Positions 24,875-34,172 of a stretch of DNA of 61,964 nt are shown in pieces. The first letter of the stretch is position 1, and each line of letters opens with the position of its first letter. A program made the position numbers and the translations under genes. Origin of the DNA: Verrucomicrobiia bacterium (GTDB lineage: Bacteria > Verrucomicrobiota > Verrucomicrobiia > JABWAM01); contig JAQUAF010000032.1 of assembly GCA_028687435.1 (NCBI GenBank), positions 1 through 61,964 of the forward strand, written 5' to 3'. The notes beneath the pieces were generated by a model that did not search any database, was not told the origin of the DNA, and saw only the letters and a program-made list of their open reading frames with translations.

Positions 24875-26116
24875 ATGGAAAAGCTGATCAATCGGGGTGT
24901 TGAGGCGAACCGCGCGGAAGTCATTGGTTTTTTGAAGAAATTCCTTTCACTTGATTCGCAGGTGATCAATCAGGGCGTGAAGGGACGGGAGGGGAAGGCG
25001 CAGCGGTTTATTGGCGCGATGTTCAGGAAGTTGGGCGCTGAAGTCGATTTTTTCGAGCCGGACAACCGGCGGTTGCGAAAATATTCGGATTTCAACCCCG
25101 GGCATGATTACGCGGGGCGGCCCAACATGGTGGCGGTGTTGAAGGGAACGGGGCGGTCGATCATTTTGAACGGACATGTGGACACGGTGTCGCCGGGGAA
25201 CCTGGCCCTTTGGAAGCATGGACCGTGGGATGCCAGGATCACCCAGGGCAGGATTTTTTCCCTGGGAAGCTGCGATATGAAGGGCGGTCTGGCGGCGATG
25301 GCCATGGCGGTCATGATTTTGAAAAAGCTGCGGATTCCCCTGAAAGGGAGCATTATTTTTCAGAGCGTGGTGGATGAGGAGGGGGGCGGCAATGGTTCCC
25401 TGGCCTGCGTGGACCGGGGATACCGGGCGGACGCGGCGTTGATTGCGGAGCCGACTGATTTCATGATTTGCGCCGCGCACCGGGGAGCCATGCATTTGAA
25501 GATCACCACCCGGGGCGTTTCAACCCATGCCTCATTGAAATCGAAGGGGGTCAATGCCATTGAAAAGATGGTCAAGGTGATGGATGCGCTGGGCGATCTT
25601 GAAAAGGCCTGGCACAAAAAGAAAAAGCATGCCCTGCTGCCCTCGCCATCCATCACATTCTGCCAGTTGACCGGAGGGGTTGGAGCATCGATCATTCCCG
25701 CGGAATGCGAGGCCAAGGTCAACGTGAAGTATCTGCCCACGGAGAAGGCGGCTGCTGTGCGCAGGGAGGTGGAGGACAAGGTGCGGGAAGTTGTCCGGTC
25801 GGATGAATGGCTGGGCAAACATCCGCCGCAACTGACCTGGCTGCTGAACAGTCCGCCTTATGAGACGGCGGTTTCGCATCCATTGGTCGGAGTGGTCAAA
25901 AAGGCGGTGAATTGTTTTGCCGGCGAGGCAAAGGTGGGGGGGCTGCCCTCGGGCGCCGACGCGCGGATCCTGAACAATGTGGGAAAAATTCCCACGTTCA
26001 TCATGGGACCCGGTCATCTGTACCAGGCGCACCAACCAAACGAATATCTCATGATCGATGATTACATCAAGACGATCAAGGTTTACGCGCTGGCCCTGGA
26101 GGAGTGGCTCAATTAG
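24875..26116 (+). CDS. M20-family metallohydrolase (ArgE/DapE/ACY1 type)
   Basis: A 413-residue zinc amidohydrolase/peptidase. Metal-site motifs in order are LNGHVDTV (His, Asp), GSCDMKGG (bridging Asp), VVDEEGGGNG (Glu-Glu), IAEPTD and a late His in GPGHLYQAH. A dimerisation insert (about residues 200-310) has the usual HRGAMHLKITTRGVSTHAS. Relatives remove N-acyl groups from amino acids or amino compounds. Start: the ATG at 24875 is preferred to an upstream TTG. In this cluster it could deacylate an N-acyl intermediate made after the aminotransferase step (inference). Confidence 0.85.
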   Translation: MEKLINRGVEANRAEVIGFLKKFLSLDSQVINQGVKGREGKAQRFIGAMFRKLGAEVDFFEPDNRRLRKYSDFNPGHDYAGRPNMVAVLKGTGRSIILNGHVDTVSPGNLALWKHGPWDARITQGRIFSLGSCDMKGGLAAMAMAVMILKKLRIPLKGSIIFQSVVDEEGGGNGSLACVDRGYRADAALIAEPTDFMICAAHRGAMHLKITTRGVSTHASLKSKGVNAIEKMVKVMDALGDLEKAWHKKKKHALLPSPSITFCQLTGGVGASIIPAECEAKVNVKYLPTEKAAAVRREVEDKVREVVRSDEWLGKHPPQLTWLLNSPPYETAVSHPLVGVVKKAVNCFAGEAKVGGLPSGADARILNNVGKIPTFIMGPGHLYQAHQPNEYLMIDDYIKTIKVYALALEEWLN

Positions 26117-26143
26117 GCAAGGTTCAAGGTTCAAGGTTTTAGG
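26117..26143. repeat. (AAGGTTC)n short tandem repeat
   Basis: Heptamer-periodic GGTTCAA units follow the M20 stop codon directly. A related array is at 49454-49480. Confidence 0.65.
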
Positions 26144-26185
26144 GAAAAGGGAATGGGGACGTGAAAATTCAACAAAAGAAAGACG

Positions 26186-27358
26186 ATGAATTTCAAAAGC
26201 GTGTTATTTGACCAATTGCCGGCGCACGATACCTGCTGGTCGTTGATCACCGGTGTGGACGGACAGCTTTATATTGGCGTTTGCGGCGAGATGACCGGCG
26301 GATTGAGCGCCTTTCTGGCCTCGTACGATCCCAGGACGGAAAAGGTGGATTATCATCTGGAAGTGGCCGAGGTGTTTGGAATCCCCCCGGAGAAGGGCGA
26401 GGCGGCCCAGGCCAAGATTCATTATTCGCTGCTGACCGACACGGAGGGGATGATTTACGGGGCGACCCATTCCACGGGCGCGCCGCTGGGCGATTTTCTC
26501 TGGCGTCCCTGGAATTGCTGGACTCATCCCATCAAGAATTTTCGCGGTTCCTGCCTGTTTGGCTACGATCCCAAAAAACGGGAGGTGTTGTTCAAGGACA
26601 TTCTTCTGCCCCAGGAGGGGACCCGCTGCATGGCAATCGGCAACAAGAGGCGGAAGTTGTTCGGCATCTCCTATCCGAGGAATCATTTTTTCATTTACGA
26701 CCTGGAGAAACACCAGTTGCGGGATCTTGGGAGGATTGGAAGCGTCAATCCCCAGTGCATCTTTCTTGATCCCGACGAGAACGCCTATACCACCGATGAT
26801 TACGGCAACCTGATTTGTTGCGATGGCGGGAGCGAGGAACTGAGGGATACCGGAATGCGGATTGCTCATGCGCCGTTCCGGAACGGTTTTCACAATGTTT
26901 TTTACGATGTGGCGCCGTCGCCGGACGGGGAGAGCGTTTTTGGCGCGACATGGACCTTTGGAGAGAGGCTGTTCTGCTACAACTTCAAGAAAAAGAAACT
27001 CTACGATTTCGGCAAGGCGTACGGGGAGGAGGTTGAGGAGTGGGCGCATATCATCAACAGCCATGTGGGCGCGCTGGTTTTTGGAAATGACGGAAAACTT
27101 TATTTTACCGCCAATTTGAACCTGGACGGCCGGTGCGCGCCCCACCTGGTTTCGTTCAACCCGGACAACCAGAAACGGGAAGTGCTGGGCAAGATGATGT
27201 ATCAAGGCAAGCCTGCGGACCATTTTTCCCGCGCCGCGTTTGATCCGGAGGGCAATCTCTACTTTGCGGAGGTCGGCAACAGTCCCACCAAGCTGTTCAA
27301 GTACGAGGGCGCCAGGGGCGGGGGGAAGATGAAACGGGCGCTGAGGTTTTGGGGGTGA
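26186..27358 (+). CDS. Cytoplasmic beta-propeller-like protein A, unknown function
   Basis: A 390-residue protein built of repeated blade-like segments, for example GVDGQLYIGVCGEM, DTEGMIYGATHSTG, DPDENAYTTDDYG, SPDGESVFGATWTFG, GNDGKLYFTANLNLDG and DPEGNLYFAEVGNSP. Each ends in a strand followed by lines such as LFGYDPKKREVLF or FIYDLEKHQLRDLG. The pattern 'D-G-x-I-Y' repeated about seven times fits a beta-propeller of the kelch/SMP-30/lactonase kind. No signal peptide is present. The ATG at 26186 is chosen, though its Shine-Dalgarno is weak. It is homologous to the next gene. A lactonase or sugar-binding role is possible, but no catalytic residues can be assigned. Confidence 0.7.
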   Translation: MNFKSVLFDQLPAHDTCWSLITGVDGQLYIGVCGEMTGGLSAFLASYDPRTEKVDYHLEVAEVFGIPPEKGEAAQAKIHYSLLTDTEGMIYGATHSTGAPLGDFLWRPWNCWTHPIKNFRGSCLFGYDPKKREVLFKDILLPQEGTRCMAIGNKRRKLFGISYPRNHFFIYDLEKHQLRDLGRIGSVNPQCIFLDPDENAYTTDDYGNLICCDGGSEELRDTGMRIAHAPFRNGFHNVFYDVAPSPDGESVFGATWTFGERLFCYNFKKKKLYDFGKAYGEEVEEWAHIINSHVGALVFGNDGKLYFTANLNLDGRCAPHLVSFNPDNQKREVLGKMMYQGKPADHFSRAAFDPEGNLYFAEVGNSPTKLFKYEGARGGGKMKRALRFWG

Positions 27359-27458
27359 AACCCAATTAAAAATTGAAAAGGTAAAATTAAAAATGCGAGG
27401 CAGGGAACTCCGTTTTAAAGTTACCAGCGCCAATCCAAACTTTTAATTTCACAGAGTC

Positions 27459-28778
27459 ATGAAAAAATTGAATCTCAAAAATAGAAAATGGCCATCCCCG
27501 CCTCCACATGACGAGCGTTTTAAGGGCGAGGGCATCAAGGGATTTTTGCGGTTGCGGGCGGACTATGAAAAAAGCGCCTTTGTCAGCGAGGGGCATGTCG
27601 AGGTCCGGCGGCTGGGGCCGGCGTCGTTCGTCAAGCCCATTCCGGCCGGCGAATGCGCCATCACCGCCCTGACGCGTTACAAAAGCGGGAAGATTTACGG
27701 GGGGACCTCCGGCAGTCGCGGGCATCTCTTTTATTACGATCCCTCGCCGGACGCCGACGTGGTGGTGGACATCGGGGTGGTGGGCGAGGAGATGAGCGTC
27801 ACCAGCCTTGTGGCGGGGGAAAAGATTTACGGCGCGACCGAGGGAAGGGACGGGGGCTTTTTGTTTGCCTATTCGCCCTGCGAGGTTTTGATGGAAAAAC
27901 TGCAGGTGGCGGGCAAGGGGTTGCGCGAGATTTTCGATTCGCCGGTGGAGGACCAGATGTTCCACAGCATTGTCGATCCATGCCATTCGGCGGGGAAGAT
28001 CGAAATGCTGAAAAAAGTGTCCTCCGACGAAGGAATCGCCTGCCTGGCCATGGACCGGAAAAGGGATGTGATTTACGGGCTGACCTCGAAGAAGGGGTTG
28101 TTTTTCGTCTATTCGATTCAGACGGGGAAACTGAGTTTCAAGGGGCAGGTTGATCCGATCCGGGAATTCTCGAAAAAACTGGTGCTGGATCTGGAAGGCA
28201 ATGTTTATGGGGCGGGATGCTGGGGGCGGCTGTTCCGGTATTCGCCGGACAAGGGCAAAATCGAATCCCTTTCCATGACCATGCCGTCGTTGAAGGGGAG
28301 GGAGGCTTACAACCGGGTTGACGCATGGGCGCTGGATGAAGCCACGGGGGCGGTTTACGGGGGGACGATCGATGGCATTTTGTTTGAATTCGAGCCCCGG
28401 ACGCAACGGATGATCTGCCTCGGCAAGCCGATCGACCAGATGCGGACGCGCGCCCTGACGGTTGGAAATGACGGGAGGGTTTTCGGCGTGGGCGGCGAGC
28501 CGGGCAAATGCTGCCATTTGTTCGTCTATGAACCGGGCAGCCGGCAGTTGCGCGATCTGGGCATGCTGCTTGCTGCGATCGAGACCCCTTGGTACGGCTA
28601 CGAAATAGCCTGCGCGGCGACCGGAAGGGATGGGGAGATTTATTTCGGCGAGAACGACCGCATCAGCAATCTGTTCATTTATCATCCAGCCATTGCGTTG
28701 AGGACGCCGGCATTGTGTGATCGCGGCCAGGCCGCCTTGAGGGAAGGGCCTCCACCGGATGGTTGTTGCGTGAAGTGA
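27459..28778 (+). CDS. Cytoplasmic beta-propeller-like protein B, unknown function
   Basis: A 439-residue paralogue of the preceding protein, with blades such as YKSGKIYGGTSGSRG, AGEKIYGATEGRDG, DLEGNVYGAGCWG, EATGAVYGGTIDG, GNDGRVFGVGGEPG and GRDGEIYFGENDRIS. Each is followed by a 'YdP'-like strand. There is no signal peptide, so it should work in the cytoplasm. The gene follows its partner after 100 bases of AT-rich spacer containing AATTAAA-type words. Tandem paralogous propellers in a biosynthetic cluster suggest a pair of related enzymes, for example a lactonase and an epimerase, or ligand sensors. This is inference only. Confidence 0.7.
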   Translation: MKKLNLKNRKWPSPPPHDERFKGEGIKGFLRLRADYEKSAFVSEGHVEVRRLGPASFVKPIPAGECAITALTRYKSGKIYGGTSGSRGHLFYYDPSPDADVVVDIGVVGEEMSVTSLVAGEKIYGATEGRDGGFLFAYSPCEVLMEKLQVAGKGLREIFDSPVEDQMFHSIVDPCHSAGKIEMLKKVSSDEGIACLAMDRKRDVIYGLTSKKGLFFVYSIQTGKLSFKGQVDPIREFSKKLVLDLEGNVYGAGCWGRLFRYSPDKGKIESLSMTMPSLKGREAYNRVDAWALDEATGAVYGGTIDGILFEFEPRTQRMICLGKPIDQMRTRALTVGNDGRVFGVGGEPGKCCHLFVYEPGSRQLRDLGMLLAAIETPWYGYEIACAATGRDGEIYFGENDRISNLFIYHPAIALRTPALCDRGQAALREGPPPDGCCVK

Positions 28779-28849
28779 CATTCAAGCGGGCAGACTGAAG
28801 AATGCCGGCTCTGAGATTGTAAAACGGAAGGATTCCTGACCTGTTACGC

Positions 28850-29986
28850 ATGAAGAACATCGAGCTAAGCATTCAAACAGCGGATCCCGTTCATGTGCAG
28901 ATTGAACGGTTTTTGCGGAGGCAGATTCTGGCGGGCGAGTTGGAGCCCGCTGAACAACTGCCGTCAACCGATGAATTGGTGCGTCAGTTGCATGTCAATC
29001 GCGCCTCGGTCATCAAGGCCATGGCGCGGTTGCAGGCCGAGGGGCTCATCGAGCGGAAACCCAAGCGCGGAACCTTCGTCAAATCCAGCGTGGACAAAAC
29101 GGTGATTGGCGTTTTGATCGGGGAAAGCCTGTCTGACGAAACCTCGTATTTTCAGCGGGCGGTGTGCAAGCATCTGCGTTCGGAACTCATGTCGATGCAG
29201 GACCGGTATTGGACCTACCGGGTTTACGACGGGTTGTTTGGCATGGAAAACCAGGGGGATTTCCGGTCTCTTCCCATGTTTCAGAACCTGACCAACGATC
29301 TGCGAAATTATCCCTTCAAGGGGATGATTCAGATCATGGGCGGTTTGAGCAGCGCCCAGGCATCACAGTTGGAATTCAATCTTCCGACAGTTCGTCTCGG
29401 ACCGCCCTTGCAGGGGGCGCAGGCCGAGGTGATTTTGGATTACCACCGATTTGGCCGGGAGGCGGTGGAATATGCCGTGCGGCACGGGGCGAAAAAACTG
29501 GTTTGCTTGCGGGGAATTTATGAGGCGTCCGACTACTCGCTGGATTTGGATGGGATTGGCGAGGCCGCAAAGGAGACGGGGCTTCCTCCGGTTGAGATTC
29601 ATCAATTGCAGCCCTCATTGATCGGCGGTCCGCATCTCGAACAGGCCGGTTACAATCAGACCCGGCAGCTTGTTGATGCCTGGCGGACGAACGGCTGGCC
29701 CGATGCCATGCTGATTTCCGACGATATTGCCGCCCGCGGCGCTGTGCGCGCCCTTGTTGAACAGGAGAAGGAGGTTGCGGGACGTCTGCTGTTGGTGGTG
29801 ATGGCCAACGAGGGGATTGAGCATCACTATGAGTTGCCCGTGGCCCGGTATGAGTTTTCGCCGGAAACCGTGGCCCGGGAGATGTTGCGTGTCCTGTGGA
29901 AACGGATTGCCGGCGAACCCTTGGATGGGGCGCCTGTCAGGATTGCCGGGCGTTTGAAAGTTCCGGGCGGGCCGCTTGCCGCATGA
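28850..29986 (+). CDS. GntR-type regulator with LacI-like sensor domain (regulator 2)
   Basis: A 378-residue paralogue of the 19290-20450 regulator. The N-terminal GntR winged helix reads EQLPSTDELVRQLHVNRASV, LQAEGLIER and KRGTFVKS. The sensor domain has LSDETSYFQRAV, NDLRNYPFKGMIQ, AMLISDDIAARGAVRAL and YEFSPETVAREMLRVLWKRI, all with counterparts in regulator 1. The two bracket the inositol/aminotransferase/propeller cluster, so this one probably controls that cluster in response to a sugar- or cyclitol-like ligand. It ends 40 bases from the convergent selB gene. Confidence 0.85.
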   Translation: MKNIELSIQTADPVHVQIERFLRRQILAGELEPAEQLPSTDELVRQLHVNRASVIKAMARLQAEGLIERKPKRGTFVKSSVDKTVIGVLIGESLSDETSYFQRAVCKHLRSELMSMQDRYWTYRVYDGLFGMENQGDFRSLPMFQNLTNDLRNYPFKGMIQIMGGLSSAQASQLEFNLPTVRLGPPLQGAQAEVILDYHRFGREAVEYAVRHGAKKLVCLRGIYEASDYSLDLDGIGEAAKETGLPPVEIHQLQPSLIGGPHLEQAGYNQTRQLVDAWRTNGWPDAMLISDDIAARGAVRALVEQEKEVAGRLLLVVMANEGIEHHYELPVARYEFSPETVAREMLRVLWKRIAGEPLDGAPVRIAGRLKVPGGPLAA

Positions 29987-30026
29987 CAATTGGGCCTGAT
30001 TTTTCCGGGCGGGAGCGCTGGCGTCT

Positions 30027-31943
30027 TCAGCTTTGTTTGCGCAGATACCGGGTGTTGTTTGAGCGGAGGGTCAGGCCGGTGCGGTCGAAGTAATCGAGAA
30101 GCGGCAGGGCGTATTTGCGGGTGGTGTCGAGCAGGTATTTGAATTTGACACTTTCAAGGCGTCCTTCGCGCCGAATGTAATCCGTCAGCAACTGGCGGGC
30201 GCGCTCCACGGCTTCACAATGAAAGCGAAGCCCTTCCCCCACGAAGATCAATCGCCGGTTTTCCTCGAGAATGCGGATGAGTTTGTTGATGACCGTGACG
30301 GAGATTCGCAAGGCCGTTGCGGCCTCCCCGGGGTCCGGCGGCTGGAATGGACGCTGGCGGAACAGGTTTTCGAGTTGATCGAGCTGGGCTTGGCCGGCAT
30401 CCGGCAGGGTTGCGCGGTGTTCCGGCAGGGCAACCCGTCCGGCAACCCGTTCGACCAGACGTCCTTCCTTTTTGAGGATGACCAGCAAAGGGTCCAGAAC
30501 CGGACGCGCCAGGCGGGTGGCTGTTTGAAGTTGTTCCGGGGAAATGCCGGGGCTGGCTGGCGATTGACGGTGAAATTCGCCGGTCAAGCGGAGCAATTCC
30601 GCGACGGTCTGTCTTGCGGTTTCCGCATGGAGGAACATGCCTCCCTCCAGCGCCAGGGCTTTCCCTTCCCCGACCATGCGCTGCAGGATTCGATTGGCCT
30701 GTTCCGTGGTTTGTTTCGCGGTCAAGGCCAGTTCCGCCAGGCGAGGCGCGGTTTTTTCCGCTTTTTTCAGGCATTCCATGAGCCATGCGGATTCGTCGGT
30801 CACCGCCTGGGCCTGCGCCGTCACTTCCTGGATGATTTCGGGACGGTTGCGTCGCAGCCGGCGGGCGCCGCCTTCGAGCAGACGTCCGCCGCCGATGGTG
30901 CGGACGGGGTTTAACTGACGGATGATGAAACGGTCTCCCGGACCCGCCACCAGCGGTTTTTCAAAATGAAATTGCACCACCGCTTCGTCGCCGCCGGCCA
31001 GATTGTTGCCGGCGAGCAGGTAAACCGTGGCCGGCACATCGGTGGTTCCGGTATGAAAACGGAGCCGGGTGGGATGATGCAGCGACACGCCTTCCTGCCG
31101 GAGGAGGCGCAAGTGCGCGGTGTGCCATTCGCATGGCGAAAAATAACCTGGTGCGGCAATCGTGTCTCCCCGGGAGATCTGGCGGTGGTCCCATTGCGGC
31201 ACATTCAGGGCGGCGCATTGTCCCGCGCGCGCGGCCGGGCCGGTTTGCTGGTAAATCTGGGTGGAACGCAATTTCCCGGAGATCCCTTGCGGCAGGAGAA
31301 CCAACTCGTCGCCGACGCCGGCTTGTCCCGCCACGGGGATCCCGGAGACCACCGTGCCGAAGCCCTTTACCGCAAAAGCCCGTTCCACCGGCAGACGGAA
31401 AATCCCGTCGGTGCGGCGTCTCGGAATGGAGGCGGCCAGTTCTTCGAGCCCTTCGCGGAAGGCGTCGTACCCCTCGCCGGTGAGGTTGGAAAGAGGAAAA
31501 ATGGGGGCGTTTTCCAGAAAAGTGCCGCGCAGGATCGCCTTCACTTGTTCGGTTGCGGCCGCGCGTTGCCCGGCCTCCACCCGGTCGATTTTGGTCAAGG
31601 CCACGATGCCTCGGGCCAGACCGAGCAATTGCAGGATGTCGAGATGTTCACGGGTCTGGGGCATCACTCCGTCGTCGGCCGCAACCACCAGCAGGACGCC
31701 GTCCATGCCCGTGGCGCCGGCGACCATGGTTTTGACAAAATGTTCGTGTCCGGGCACATCGACGATCCCCACCTCCAGATCATGAATGAGGCAGGGGGCG
31801 AACCCCAATTCGATGGACATGCCGCGTTCTTTTTCCTCCTTGAGGCGGTCGGTGTCGCAACCGGTCAGGAATTTGACCAGGGCGGTTTTCCCGTGGTCGA
31901 CATGGCCGGCGGTGCCCAGCGTGATGTTGATTTGCTCAGGCAT
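30027..31943 (-). CDS. selB: Selenocysteine-specific elongation factor SelB
   Basis: A 638-residue GTPase that brings Sec-tRNA to the ribosome at UGA codons marked by a SECIS hairpin. G-domain motifs are [11 protein letters not shown] (G1), DVPGHEHF (G3) and TKID (G4). Translation-factor beta-barrels follow. The C-terminal 250 residues are predicted winged-helix repeats, the SECIS-binding part, ending in a basic tail. Its ATG overlaps the end of selA by 8 bases, so the two are translationally coupled. A functional selenocysteine pathway is implied, although neither a Sec tRNA nor a selenoprotein is visible in the window. Confidence 0.95.
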   Translation of the reverse strand: MPEQINITLGTAGHVDHGKTALVKFLTGCDTDRLKEEKERGMSIELGFAPCLIHDLEVGIVDVPGHEHFVKTMVAGATGMDGVLLVVAADDGVMPQTREHLDILQLLGLARGIVALTKIDRVEAGQRAAATEQVKAILRGTFLENAPIFPLSNLTGEGYDAFREGLEELAASIPRRRTDGIFRLPVERAFAVKGFGTVVSGIPVAGQAGVGDELVLLPQGISGKLRSTQIYQQTGPAARAGQCAALNVPQWDHRQISRGDTIAAPGYFSPCEWHTAHLRLLRQEGVSLHHPTRLRFHTGTTDVPATVYLLAGNNLAGGDEAVVQFHFEKPLVAGPGDRFIIRQLNPVRTIGGGRLLEGGARRLRRNRPEIIQEVTAQAQAVTDESAWLMECLKKAEKTAPRLAELALTAKQTTEQANRILQRMVGEGKALALEGGMFLHAETARQTVAELLRLTGEFHRQSPASPGISPEQLQTATRLARPVLDPLLVILKKEGRLVERVAGRVALPEHRATLPDAGQAQLDQLENLFRQRPFQPPDPGEAATALRISVTVINKLIRILEENRRLIFVGEGLRFHCEAVERARQLLTDYIRREGRLESVKFKYLLDTTRKYALPLLDYFDRTGLTLRSNNTRYLRKQS

Positions 31944-33351
31944 GCGCAGGTTGCAATGCGGCGATCAGGGCCGCTACGACCTCCGGTTCGTCGCCGTCCA
32001 ACAGGGTGCGCGGATCGAGCAGAACCTGGTTCTCGTGGATCCTGGCAAAAAGGGGCGGGTTGCCGGCGCGCAGGCGCGCGGCAATTTCATCCGGGCCAAG
32101 ACGGGTGGAGTGGACGGCCACCAGGCGGGTGGGCAGGTTTTGTTCCGGAAGGGAACCGCCGCCCATTTGGGAGAAGCCATCCTGAAGGGAAAGCGTCTTT
32201 TTGCCGAGAGCCTTGTGGACAGCTTGGACAATCCGTTCGGCCAGGGAGGAGATCTCCGGCAAGGAACGCCGCAACAAGCGGAGAGTGGGCGTTTGAAAGG
32301 CGGTTTCCTCATCGAGAAACAAACGAAGCGTGGCTTCCAGGGCGGCCAGGGTCAGTTTGCCGACCCGGAGGATTCGCGCCAGCGGATGCTTGCGAATGGC
32401 GGCGAGGAGATTGGCCTTTCCAAGAATCAAACCGCCTTGGGGACCGCCGATGAGTTTGTCGGCGCTGGAGAGAATGACATCCGCGCCGGACCGCACCGAT
32501 TCCATGAGCGTAGGTTCCCTGGCGAACCCAAAACGTGAAAAGTCCAGGAGCGCGCCCGCGCCCACGTCGTCGATCATGAGGATGCCCCTGGCATGGGCGA
32601 GACGCACCAGTTCGGCGGACGGCGTTTCGGCCGTGAAACCGGAGATCCGGAAATTGCTGGGATGCACCCGCATGATGGCGGCCGTGCTGGCGGTGATGGC
32701 CTGTTCGTAATCGCGCGGGTGGGTGCGGTTGGTGGTTCCCACCTCCACCAGGCGCGCGCCGCTGGCGGCCATCACGTCGGGCAGCCGGAATTCGCCGCCG
32801 ATCTCGATCAATTGCCCGCGGGAGACAATGACTTCCCTGTCTTTGGCGAGGGCGCTTAAAACCAGCAGGGTGGCTGCGGCATTGTTGTTGACCACGGTGG
32901 CGGCCTCGGCGCCGGTCAACTGGCGCAGGAGATTTTCGATGCCCTCGTCGCGCCGGGAGCGTTTGCCGCTGCCGGGGTCCTGCTGCAGGCGCGAATAGCC
33001 GCGGAGTTCCTCATGGATTTGGCGGATGGCGGTTTCGGGCAGGGGCGCCCGGCCCAGTCCGGTGTGCAGGATGATGCCGGTGGCGTTGATGGCCCGGCAG
33101 TAGTGGGGGCGCGCGGCGGTTTGGGCGCGGCTTTGCAAGCGTTGAAGAATGACATCCTGAAGCGCCTCTGTGCCAGCGGCCTGAAGGGCGCCGTTTTTCA
33201 ATTCGTTCCGGATTTCGTCCGCGGTGCTTCGCGCCATGTTTGCGAGAACCTGCCGGGGGATGCCATGTTGGGGATGACGTTTTGCAAAATCCCGCAACAG
33301 GATTTCCACCGCGGGGATTTTTCGCAGGCTGTGGGGGCGCGTGGCTGGCAT
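31936..33351 (-). CDS. selA: L-seryl-tRNA(Sec) selenium transferase
   Basis: A 471-residue PLP enzyme that converts Ser-tRNA(Sec) to Sec-tRNA(Sec) using selenophosphate. Family features are INATGIILHTGLGRAPLP, VNNNAAATLL, the Lys-containing SADKLIGGPQGGLILG (Schiff-base lysine) and VEVGTTNRTHPRDY. The N-terminal helical domain (about residues 1-70) that contacts tRNA(Sec) is present. The length is standard. It is the first gene of a two-gene selA-selB operon. Confidence 0.95.
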   Translation of the reverse strand: MPATRPHSLRKIPAVEILLRDFAKRHPQHGIPRQVLANMARSTADEIRNELKNGALQAAGTEALQDVILQRLQSRAQTAARPHYCRAINATGIILHTGLGRAPLPETAIRQIHEELRGYSRLQQDPGSGKRSRRDEGIENLLRQLTGAEAATVVNNNAAATLLVLSALAKDREVIVSRGQLIEIGGEFRLPDVMAASGARLVEVGTTNRTHPRDYEQAITASTAAIMRVHPSNFRISGFTAETPSAELVRLAHARGILMIDDVGAGALLDFSRFGFAREPTLMESVRSGADVILSSADKLIGGPQGGLILGKANLLAAIRKHPLARILRVGKLTLAALEATLRLFLDEETAFQTPTLRLLRRSLPEISSLAERIVQAVHKALGKKTLSLQDGFSQMGGGSLPEQNLPTRLVAVHSTRLGPDEIAARLRAGNPPLFARIHENQVLLDPRTLLDGDEPEVVAALIAALQPAHA

Positions 33352-33451
33352 GCCATTATCCTGCCCCGGGAGGGGGCGGGTTGCAAGCCGCGTATTTTAA
33401 GCTGCTTGACGAAGCTCCCGGTATTTGATTTTGTTCCTTTTTGAGGTTGAT

Positions 33452-34156
33452 ATGAGATTTAAAGCTATTGTTTGCCTGCTATGCGTCAGCGCGGCGATAT
33501 TTTCATGGGCGGAAACCTATCGTTGCCAGACCCGGACCCCCGCTTACGATCCCTCCGATCATGCCAGGCAGATTGGATTTTTCGAGATCGGGAGCGATCT
33601 GGAAATTCAGGGGGCTGTTGACGCCCATGGCATGGTTCCGGTGGCGTTCAATCAGCCCAATGGGCAGAAAATCACCGCGCTTTGCCCGGCCGCCAGCGTG
33701 GGAAAGGGAACCGGCGCGCAACCCGCCGAAAGCGCGGAAAAAGGCAAACCCGGCGCAACGGTTTCCACGGATACTTCCCGCTGGATGACTGATTACGACA
33801 AGGCGCTGGCCATCGCCAAAGCGGAAAAGAAATTTCTTCTCATGGATTTCAGCGGTTCGGATTGGTGCGGCTGGTGTGTGAGGCTGGAAGAGGAGGTTTT
33901 CAGCAAGGGCGCATTCAAGGCTTACGCCAAAAAGAATCTGGTTTTGCTTTTGGTGGATTTTCCGAAAACCAAGCCGTTGCCCGCCGACCTTCGCAAGCAG
34001 AACGAGAGTTTGGCCGCCAAGCATGGGATTGAAGGTTTTCCCACGGTTGTCATTTTGAATTCCGACGGCGAAAAGGCCGGCCAGACCGGGTATGTGAAGG
34101 GAGGCCCCTCCGCCTTCATTCGCGAACTGGATTCGATCATCGGCAAGGGAAAGTGA
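33452..34156 (+). CDS. Secreted thioredoxin-like protein
   Basis: A 234-residue protein with a signal peptide (MRFKAIVCLLCVSAAIFSWA) and a C-terminal thioredoxin-7-like domain. The active site is SDWCGWC. Downstream, EEEVFSKGAFKAYAKKNLVLLLVDFP and the cis-Pro motif GFPTVVIL are typical of a family common in PVC bacteria. The middle third (about 70-110) is a variable linker. It probably reduces or isomerises disulfides outside the cytoplasm. GAGG lies about 6 bases before the chosen ATG at 33452. It is divergent from selA. Confidence 0.88.
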   Translation: MRFKAIVCLLCVSAAIFSWAETYRCQTRTPAYDPSDHARQIGFFEIGSDLEIQGAVDAHGMVPVAFNQPNGQKITALCPAASVGKGTGAQPAESAEKGKPGATVSTDTSRWMTDYDKALAIAKAEKKFLLMDFSGSDWCGWCVRLEEEVFSKGAFKAYAKKNLVLLLVDFPKTKPLPADLRKQNESLAAKHGIEGFPTVVILNSDGEKAGQTGYVKGGPSAFIRELDSIIGKGK

Positions 34157-34172
34157 TGATCTGTAACGCGCC

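Noticed and set aside
33352..33451. Searched the selA upstream gap for a selenocysteine tRNA
   Set aside because: No cloverleaf, no long variable arm and no TTCAA-type anticodon loop; only a short GC hairpin is present.
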